From Selaginella moellendorffii (Eukaryota; Streptophyta; Lycopodiopsida; Selaginellales; Selaginellaceae), in assembly GCF_000143415.4 (NCBI RefSeq), contig NW_003314263.1:533114-597113 (forward strand): a DNA stretch of 64,000 nucleotides, in the 5' to 3' direction. Below, piece by piece: positions 56,535-64,000 of this stretch. Numbering within the stretch: the stretch's first letter is position 1; each line of letters opens with the position of its first letter. A program made the translations under genes and the position numbers. The notes beneath the pieces are model-generated. The model did no database searches and was not told the DNA's origin. It saw only the letters and a program-made list of their open reading frames with translations.

Positions 56535-57685
56535 TGTAGCGCACGTGGTTTTGACCCTTTATCCTATGGTGATTTACCATAGGATAACACCACGAAGCGG
56601 AACCTAAACCCTCTTTGTGCCACGTGACATATGCCACGTGTCACATGCCACGTGTCCATGCCACGTGTCCATAGGAACCCGAGGTTCAGGGCCTTGAGCC
56701 ACTGAACGAAGGAATGGTGCCAAACTCCCAAGCATGGAGCCAAGGAATGATGGAACCGAACCATGGAGCAACCCCTAAGCATAAAGCCCAAGGAACGAAG
56801 GGACAGGAGACCGGAGCGACTTGGAACAGTCCTAGAGTAGCCAGCATCCCAATGCCAGGACCAGCACACAAAACGGAGCCAAACGGAGTCTGGCGCTATT
56901 TCGGCATACCGGTGGCCTAACGCGAGGATATGGGTACTCCACCAACTAGCATGGAATGGAACTTGGGCTTAGACCCAAGCCGGACGCAGAACAAGGACAG
57001 GCACGCAAGCGGAAGCTAGACTATACCTCAGGTTGGTCGGTCATGCCCGACCTACCCACTATCCCTACTATACATTTGGAACCCCCCATAGCCCCCCCCC
57101 CCCCCCCCCTTGAGGAACACACGCTTTAGGCTTTCACCCCAAGCCTCCTTTAGTATCAGGAGTTAGTCTTTGGGACAAGCTCGAAACTTACTAAATATGG
57201 AATGTCCTTAGATTGTGAATTTGGACACGGGACGAACACCATTGTGTTCAGGCCGATCTCTACATTCTGTAGATATGCCAAATGAGCAAATCTAGACACT
57301 TTCCATAAATAATATTTAGGACCGAAATGAGACTAACACAAAGGGCATGATAGCGAGGGTGTTTGGCAAACACGGTAAGCTATCATCTAGCGATATTGAG
57401 GGACCAAGCTCAATATCGCGGGGGTTCCCAACACTAGCAAGTGCAAGTCAACGAATGAGTTTCTCTAACCAAGTCAAGTATGCTTGACAAATAGCACGTA
57501 GGAATTCCGTCCTTATGCTCATCTGGTCAAGTGCACACGCGAGGACCAGTTTCTCAACTAGCTTAGGCGGAGACTGATAATGGGTCCAGCAATACCGACC
57601 TCCTGCCATCGTGGCAGTAAGGTAAGAGTGTCCGTAAGGACTAGCCGACAGGTAACTTTCGATACCTGAAGTCACATTCGCGACA
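56535..57685 (-). repeat. 5' LTR of element A
   Basis: 1,151 bp. It has four intact CACGTG G-boxes at ~56,620-56,670, a 17-base poly-C run near 57,092, and differs from the 3' LTR mostly by C/T and G/A changes. Confidence 0.9.
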
Positions 57686-57926
57686 CTTTAGCATCTTCTG
57701 CTGTGGGCTCTATCCACGGCCCAACTTTGTGACCCTCCCATGGGTCTCTTTAGAGACTACTTTCCTTGGACACACTATGCCATCGCAATGACATAGCTCA
57801 TTTCCCTAAGGTGCTTTTCCCACTTGGTCACCTTGACCAAGCCACACCATCATCAATAGTTCAAATCAACACTTTGAATTAGGAACTTTATTCCTTAACC
57901 CAAACAAAAGCTCTATTTCGTTAAAG
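57686..57926 (-). mobile_element. internal region of element B, part 2 (truncated)
   Basis: Continues element B beyond the CTTTA target duplication, in the same compositional style (Thr/Leu-rich 'caccttgac' runs). It stops being recognisable near 57,926; the 5' LTR of B is not found to the right. Confidence 0.5.
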
Positions 57927-58567
57927 TGGGATTTATTCAGTAAAATGGGACTAGGTACAAATTTTCAAGTATTTGAAAATGACGTGAAATTATATGTTTT
58001 TTGTCCAGGGGCTAGACATATCTGGGGCATGGTGACTAGCGCGGTGACCTTATGTCCAGACTGAGTCCATCTAGTTGTATAATAAATCTCATTGTCAAGG
58101 TGAACAAGCCGAATCTGAAGCTAAAGAAGAGTGATGGCATGCGCGCACACACTATTTGTTTGTTCATTGAGCGTGTGGTGAGCTTTCCAAGATGAACATC
58201 ATTCCTATTAGCCAGACATATAACTTAATGGTGAGAACATTTAGATATTATTCAATGTTATCTTTTTCTAACGAATCTAATTGTGAAGGTGTAGCAAGAG
58301 GCATTGCTAGTCTGGAGAAGTCATTTAACTCATTTGACCTTTAGTGTATTTTCATGAAACTAAATAACATTCATATTATTAAGGAATTTCTCTAGTACCT
58401 TTTTTTTATGACATAGAGGCTTGCATTTCTTTCAAAGGTGATTTAGTAAAAGGCCTGAGGGCACATGCCATTCTATTTCTCAGACCGGTATTAAGATATA
58501 CTAGTGCAAAGGGAAAAAGGTATTTGGTGATCAAGTAAATGGCATGAGGGCACACGCCATTATAAGC
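57927..58567. other. left flank of the transposase-like element
   Basis: Non-coding, moderately AT-rich. It contains three copies of the GGCATGAGG/CACGCCAT motif family (58,134; 58,451; 58,539). Confidence 0.5.
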
Positions 58568-58825
58568 CTAAGCGCTAGTGGACACCTCCTTTTTGGTACT
58601 CTCAGCGGTACTATCATCCTTCTCCGGGTCAGTTGTTTTGCTTTGGATTGTTGTCTCTGACGTTACTGGGGCGTTCTCGATAGTTGTTAATGTTGCCGTT
58701 TGTTCAGAAAAATGATCACCTGGAGTATAGTACGGGGAGTTTGGAAGACTTATATATTCTACATCTTCACCTATCTCCTTCTCCGTCTCCTTTTCTGCCT
58801 CACTTACAGATTTTGTGCTTGCCAT
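58568..58825 (-). CDS. small acidic hypothetical protein
   Basis: An 85-codon frame from ATG 58,825 (MASTKSVSEAEKETEKEIGE) to a stop at 58,568, rich in Glu, Thr and Ser, low complexity. It begins just after an acceptor-like 'tattttagg', so it may be an exon of a longer transcript of the neighbouring element. No family recognised. Confidence 0.35.
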   Translation of the reverse strand: MASTKSVSEAEKETEKEIGEDVEYISLPNSPYYTPGDHFSEQTATLTTIENAPVTSETTIQSKTTDPEKDDSTAESTKKEVSTSA

Positions 58826-59040
58826 GAGAACGCTCTTCACCCTAAAATATGGAGTTCATTGTGTTATAAAAGGAAACCAACACACACGCTGCAAGGGAAT
58901 GATGGTACATAAAGCACGTAAGCCCACAATATGGGTTTATGTGCCATTAATATGGGCCACACGCCATATTATTAGATTTATGCACGTGTGATTGGTAAAT
59001 GCATATGTCACATCATCTTTGTTTTACCTCACACACTATA

Positions 59041-62000
59041 TCAAGCCTCCTCTGATTCAGATTCGGATTGTTCACCTTGAAATAAAATACATTAGAAACT
59101 TTGTAAAGGAATATTAATGAATCTCACCTTGAACCCGAGTTATGAATGCTCTTGCTGCATCTCTTGCATGGTCTGGCAAGGTGATGGTGGCACTCTGCTT
59201 CCGCATCCAACCATGCACAACATTATCCACCGATATGCTCATGCTGGGATCCCTTGGATTCAGCACCCATCTCTTTTCTAGGCAATCCTTCGTATATCCG
59301 GAACTTGGCTTGAACCACTCCACAGTTACATTGAAGGAGTTAGTTTCCGCATCCTCCTCTGCATCNNNNNNNNNNNNNNNNNNNNNNNNNNNNNNNNNNN
59401 NNNNNNNNNNNNNNNNNNNNNNNNNNNNNNNNNNNNNNNNNNNNNNNNNNNNNNNNNNNNNNNNNCATATCATTTGTTTTTTATTACTGGGTCTGACAAG
59501 CACGACCATTCCTTTGCAGACCTGTACTGGATTGAATGCTGAATCCGGCTTCTTGTTCCTCGGCCCACAATAGTGATCCTCAACATCGTTATCTGTCACT
59601 GCATTTCCAGAGGACATTGTTCCGCTACTATCTGGTGCTCTGGGTTCTGGCCAAAAGGACTCTTCCAATTCTTCATATACAACCGGCCCATTTTGGATAG
59701 CAGATATAATCTTCTCCCAGTATTCGAGCAAAGGCTTGCACCTCTGAAAATAGGATTCTCCACCAAACACCAACCCCCTCTTCCAGAAGGCAATATGCTG
59801 TCTAATCCCGGCCACTATACTTTCCTGGTCTTTGAGTCCATCCGGGTGCATCGGCCGTGGGGAACCCTGAGGAATCATAGGTTCCCCAGTTATGGGATCT
59901 CTCTTGAAGAGTTCAATGCCGTCCACTGGCAGCCACACTGTGTCCCATTCTCTCATCTTGTACCTCATCACTGGAGCACCGTCACACATGCTGAAATGAA
60001 ACTGAAGAGGCTTGGAGTGGCCAATCAGCGTTTCGGATCCGTCCCTGATGTAGCCTCTTACAAACCCCTTAAAGTCTGGAACCTCTGTCACAAGTGCAGC
60101 TTCAACAGTGCCTTTGATGCAATTTTGGAATTCATCGTAGAGTTGTGGGAGGGTGAGGACATTGGATCGCCGGAGGGACTCTGCCAGGTGACTGAACATG
60201 GCATCGACGTCTTCATGAGTGTGCCCAACCATGAGAAAGCCAAGTGTAACCGTTTCAAATATGCCTTTGGCAACAAGCATCGCCAAGTACGCGAAGACGT
60301 ACATGTTTTTGTTCTCACTGCCAGCATTGTCTGTTTGGAGCAGAAGATGGGGTGGAAGGCCACATCGGCCGCAAGAACTTCCTTGAGATTCTGCTTCGTT
60401 TGGATGAGGCTGTGCATTCACCGGGCGACCAGCCTCGTCAGAATGGCATGAGGCCTCACGTGATAACCCTACAATCTGACGGCCAACATATTCACTGGGA
60501 TGGCATGGGGCCCCACGCGATACTGCAAGCCTTTGCTCCTCCTCCAGCTGAACCCTGTATGGGGTTCGATCGACAAGGGCCTTATGCAAGGGTTGGCCGT
60601 TCAGCTCAGTCTGCGCACTTTGCAGAGACCTTAAGTGTTTTGCTAGGGACGCAATCATCATGTTTGCACCCCCGCCACCCCATAGAGGTACAAAGAAGTT
60701 CCCATAGTTCTGGGCACCATGCCCATGAGCGATTATGCCAAACAGAGACACAGGCAGCTGCATGGATGAAGAGATTGCCTTGGGGGCAGGATTGAGTCGA
60801 GGTAAGCACGTCTTTTTCTGGTCCATTTTGTCGTGGATGATGCAGAGGTAAGAGTCAGGTCTCTCCATGGAGAGAATCCTGTTATGATAATATGCAGTCC
60901 TGCAGCTTCTCTGCTCGATGTTGTGGTCGAGCCGCCTTCTAACCAACGTCTCTCGCTCTTGAGCGCTGCAAGAATTCTTCGACAAAGCCATTTTGATAGC
61001 AGTGCACTCGTCACACTTTGAAAAGCTGGAGTACTTTCCTATACTCACATCCCTGAACCTGTTGCTCCACAATCTACTAAATCTAGATTGGCTCAGCTTC
61101 CTGTAGCCATTACTCTGGAGTTCCCGATTCACATCTTCCAATATGGCCCCCTTGGTATACATGGAAGGGAGAACTCGTTGGGTGTCTCGTGTTTCATCTT
61201 CCAAGAGGCGGGTTTTATGTGGTTGCTGCTCGCTACATGTCTCGACAAACCTCTTGAAGATTGCCTCTCCATATACAACATGACCCCTGGTTTTGTGCGT
61301 ACCGTCGTTCCCATGGACTGCCTGTTGAACCCTTTGTTCCTCGAACTCAGTTTTGATTCTGTAGAATGTGGTTCAAGGGACTCCATAAATGATTCTCCAT
61401 GCCTTCATGCAGACCAAACCCCTCTGGAAGACCATGCCCCCCACCTGATGTTCTGAAGCATCAACAGATGACCGTAATGCCTCATACACAAAATTGCGAG
61501 CTGCCTTCCAGGACAATGTCTTGTATCTTGCTCTCTCCTCTTCAATAGCATCCCAATCAGCATGTTGACAGCACCTCCTCTTGCAACAAGCAACTGTCGA
61601 GACCATTCGAACCTCCATCGCCATTTTCTGCCTTTTCGGTTCGTTGCTCAGATCCCTTTGGCTGCGCTTTAGGAAGGTGTACTTTCTTTTCCCATGAAGA
61701 GATGTTCTATCATCAGTTGTAGTGGTGTTTGATTGTGAATCCTTCACATTCTCAAACACTAAGTGCCTCAATTTCCACCGCACAATGCTTCCAATAGTCA
61801 GACTGTTTTCTTCTGTGTCAACAACCTCTAAAATCGCAACTCCAATATCATCCCAGCCCAATTCTTGATTAGCAACCGCATCTCTTGGATCGACAACTGT
61901 GGCTAAGCCCTCAGCTACCACCTCCCCCTCGGGGTTGTTTAGAAACACTTTTGCCTGAATCCATGTAGCACGGTTCTTAAGATCCACGGAGGGAACATGC

Positions 62001-62263
62001 GTCGCACTTGCGCTGTCCCCAACATCTGCTTTCTTCTGAAGATTTTTCAAGGCAACAACAACATTTACCCCGACGACCATCTCTCCTCGTTCAATAGCAA
62101 CCACATTCCCATCGAAGACAGTCTCTACTGATACAGCAGCATTGCCTTCCCCAAGCCTTTCACAGTGTATAACAAAGTTCCGATCCATAGACACAAGGGT
62201 CCCTTTTGCAACTCTCTTCCCACCATTCAAAATGTAAACCTTTTCCCCAACCCTGAAGGCCAT
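59041..62263 (-). pseudogene. transposase-like gene (DUF7869-like), one in-frame TGA and a sequence gap
   Basis: One long minus-strand frame runs from ATG 62,263 to a donor at 59,127. A 35-bp last exon (59,075-59,041) adds an acidic tail ending SESESEEA. The N-terminus (MAFRVGEKVYILNGGKRVAK, then a second all-beta-like unit around SIVRWKLRHLVFENV) looks like chromatin-reader or BAH-like beta domains. A Cys-rich stretch CCKRRCCQHADW and YGVP-TTFYRIK follow. The core has FSKCDECTAIK, CIIHDKMDQKKTCLPRL, FGIIAHGHGAQNYGNFFVPL, LLLQTDNAGSENKNMYVFAY and GFLMVGHTHEDVDAMFSHLA, the motifs of DUF7869-type, probably RNase H-fold, transposase-like proteins. A TGA at 61,375-61,373 interrupts the frame and 100 N fill 59,366-59,465, so the intact state cannot be judged. 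Confidence 0.7.
59366..59465. other. assembly gap (100 N)
   Basis: Exactly 100 N, a conventional placeholder, inside the transposase-like gene. True length unknown. Confidence 0.99.
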
Positions 62264-62614
62264 TCTGAAAGTGCAGAAAAGAAGTTAAGACCATACAAAA
62301 AATGATTGGAGAATGGCCTAAATCATAACATACCAAACAACCTCAATAGCATGAGGCCACATGCCATTATTCAAACATGCTATTGACACCCACGTGAAAT
62401 TTCGCATTCACAAAATTGGCATGAGGCCTCATGCCATCTTGATATACACACAGCTGCAGGCAAGTAAAAACATACATGACAATACGCTAGCCATGAAATT
62501 GCAAGGGCCCAAGATGGCATGTGGCCTCATGCCATTTCTAAATGTGGTCCTAAGCCATTCCATGGTGAACATACCAGGAAGCACAAGTGCCGAATATCAA
62601 GAGGAAGCGGTAGC

Positions 62615-62825
62615 CACACCAAAGACAGTGCCGCTCGCAACACCGCAACTACTTGTAGCACCGCTCGCAACACCGCAACTGCTCGTAGCGCCGCTCGCAC
62701 AAACTGCCACTCGCATAAACTGCCGCTCGCAATGGCGCTCGCAATGCCGCAACCGCTCGTAGACGCATAAACCACAGCCCACAACGCCGCTTACACAAGC
62801 AGCGCTCACTGCGCTCAGCGGAACC
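62615..62825. repeat. degenerate CCGCTCGCA short-period repeat
   Basis: About 200 bp with many imperfect copies of CCGCTCGCA / CCGCAACTGCTCGTAG, far richer in G+C than the flanks, upstream of the transposase-like gene. Confidence 0.8.
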
Positions 62826-63133
62826 AAGAACACGGCGCACAAAAATGATAAACCTAGGAATGAGTTCGAGAATTCAAAAATAACACACGCTTGAACGTCA
62901 CATCAAATCCTCTGACAAACCAGATCTTATGATTCCTCTGACAAATTTCAAACTGAGTAGCTTCTAGACTTTGCTGTCGGAGGTTGAACTTTGTCACATC
63001 ATGTCCTTGCCTCGATCCAGCTGTGCCATGTCAGTGATTCGAACTTTGCCATGCCATGTCAGCGATCCGCGCCAAGATTATTCGCCGTGTAAAGGAATAA
63101 TTACGCTGTGTGTGTACGTCCATTTATGGCAAT

Positions 63134-63241
63134 ATAAGGCCACACGCCATTCAAAGAATAATGCTCGACATAAGGCCACACGCCATTCAAAGAATAATGC
63201 TCGACATAAGGCCACACGCCATTCAAAGAATAATGCTAGTC
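63134..63241 (+). repeat. 36-bp tandem repeat, three copies
   Basis: Three near-identical 36-bp units start at 63,134, 63,170 and 63,206, each beginning ATAAGGCCACACGCCATTC and thus each holding one half of the dispersed motif. The last unit runs into an AATGCT-AGTCG-AGCATT hairpin. Confidence 0.93.
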
Positions 63242-63630
63242 GAGCATTTTTTGGTGCATTTTTGGGTTCAAAATTGCATGAGCCCACACGCTATAAAGTT
63301 TACCTGTACCAAAAATAGAAACAGCTTTATTTACTTGGGAATTTAAGTGGTTGAGGCATTTTTAAACTTACAAACACATGCCCTACTTACATTCCTTTGG
63401 TTGCCTAAAATTCAAAAATATTATAAACCTTTCTTTTTGCATTTTCAATGTTTTCAATTATGGTTTTTGATTTTCGTAGGACCAGCCTAGTAATCTATTT
63501 GCATCCCGTCATGTTTATAGCTAGCTTTCGTTCGTCCCCTTCGCTAGCCTGAGATACATCTGCTCGGCATCTGCCTCTTACAGCATTTGCCCAGAAAGGG
63601 CATCTTTCTTCACGCAGCATTTGCCACATG

Positions 63631-63662
63631 TTTAGGGTTTAGGGTTTAGGGTTTAGGGTTTA
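63631..63662 (+). repeat. interstitial telomere-type repeat
   Basis: About 4.5 perfect copies of TTTAGGG, the plant telomere unit, in otherwise unique-looking DNA. Confidence 0.95.
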
Positions 63663-64000
63663 GCAATTCAGTAGGTTGATAAACATGCAAATACAGAACT
63701 TGATGCAAAATCCTTTGATATGTCACAATGCCCCTAGGACCATAAACACATTTCAATAGAGAGGGTCCTTTCATTTCATAACTCCTTACGTAGATCTTGG
63801 TGAAACCAGAGTTAGTGAAGTTAGTTTCTTGTGATCCCGCATCTGATTGTGATGTCCCTTTGCAGTTTCGATGGAAAGGTCAATGCACACCAAACTGTGA
63901 AATCTTGGAGCAAAATAACGGTCGGATCTATGGCAAATGCCCCTGAAACATTGTAAGGCTCGTGTGGTCTCATGTGGTGTCCGATTGAGATGCTTCTTTG
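63663..64000. other. right-edge sequence without recognisable gene
   Basis: No open frame or repeat identified in the last ~340 bases. Confidence 0.4.

Larger units (their letters stand above)
48809..57685 (-). mobile_element. non-coding LTR retrotransposon A (LARD-like), inserted in B
   Basis: An 8.9-kb element with LTRs 48809-49955 and 56535-57685 (~97% identical by eye), ends TGT...ACA, flanked by the perfect 5-bp duplication CTTTA (48804-48808, 57686-57690). On the minus strand the 5' LTR is followed by TGGTATCAGAGGA (56,520-56,532), the primer-binding site complementary to initiator tRNA-Met. The 3' LTR is preceded by the purine tract AGGGGGGGAGAG (49,956-49,967). The internal DNA (49,968-52,863 and ~55,480-56,519) has no gag or pol frame. 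It belongs to the same family as the decayed copy at 6.7-10.1 kb. Confidence 0.92.
58134..63295. repeat. dispersed near-palindromic motif family
   Basis: Copies related to GGCATGAGGCCTCATGCC occur at about 58,134, 58,451, 58,539, 58,949, 60,443, 60,500, 62,348, 62,418 (perfect 18-bp palindrome), 62,514, 63,134, 63,170, 63,206 and 63,275. They lie on both sides of the transposase-like gene, and two lie inside its reading frame, keeping frame. I saw no copies elsewhere in the window. Confidence 0.75.

Noticed and set aside
63134-63241. CRISPR-like appearance of three evenly spaced repeats
   Set aside because: The units are directly adjacent with no variable spacers, in a plant nuclear context; it is a plain tandem repeat.

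Overview
The window looks like nuclear DNA of a vascular plant, most likely a lycophyte close to Selaginella moellendorffii. The evidence is: plant-specific genes (photosystem I PsaH, a CLD1-type chloroplast hydrolase, a tau-class glutathione transferase, an aromatic amino acid decarboxylase), very short introns (about 45-110 bp) with GT-AG borders, tightly packed genes, TTTAGGG telomere-type repeats and Ty3/gypsy LTR elements. The species is an inference; no database search was possible. One assembly gap of 100 N lies at 59,366-59,465.

Left flank (1-10.9 kb): broken Ku70 fragments, an intact two-exon gene for a fusion of a restriction-endonuclease-like domain with a kinase-like domain (965-2637, minus), an old Ty3/gypsy fragment (3.2-5.0 kb), and 5 kb of AT-rich DNA. 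Part of that AT-rich DNA is a transition-decayed copy of the LTR element seen intact at 48.8-57.7 kb. A broken partial copy of the nuclease-kinase gene closes this part. Three of these decayed sequences carry a short segment flipped in place.

Gene-dense island (10.9-32.4 kb): FAM192A/NIP30-like protein (minus), GDSL esterase-like protein lacking the block-I serine (minus), a broken inverted NIP30 copy, GH27 alpha-galactosidase (plus), Ku70 (minus), a mitochondrial-type TPR protein (plus), PsaH (plus), a CLD1-like alpha/beta hydrolase (minus) sharing an 84-bp head-to-head promoter with the small primase subunit PRIM1 (plus), an aromatic amino acid decarboxylase with a small damaging deletion (plus), and ATG11 (minus). 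The genes serve unrelated housekeeping roles (DNA repair and replication, photosynthesis, autophagy, cell wall and glycan turnover); they are packed neighbours, not an operon.

Transposon-rich part (32.6-64 kb): a GST pseudogene, a nearly intact Ty3/gypsy element with 174-bp LTRs (33,258-38,257), an intact tau GST gene (39,165-39,901), a copied scrap of ATG11, and then a nest of insertions. A decayed second gypsy copy (C) is interrupted by a non-coding LTR element (B) whose LTR edge is tandemly triplicated. B is interrupted by a second non-coding LTR element (A, 48,809-57,685, CTTTA target duplication), and A contains a piece of another B copy. The right end (about 58-63.3 kb) holds a large transposase-like gene (DUF7869-like features) with one in-frame stop. 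Copies of a near-palindromic motif with core GGCATGAGGCCTCATGCC surround and enter this gene. They look like the subterminal recognition repeats of a DNA transposon and are the most interesting candidate for an undescribed system here.
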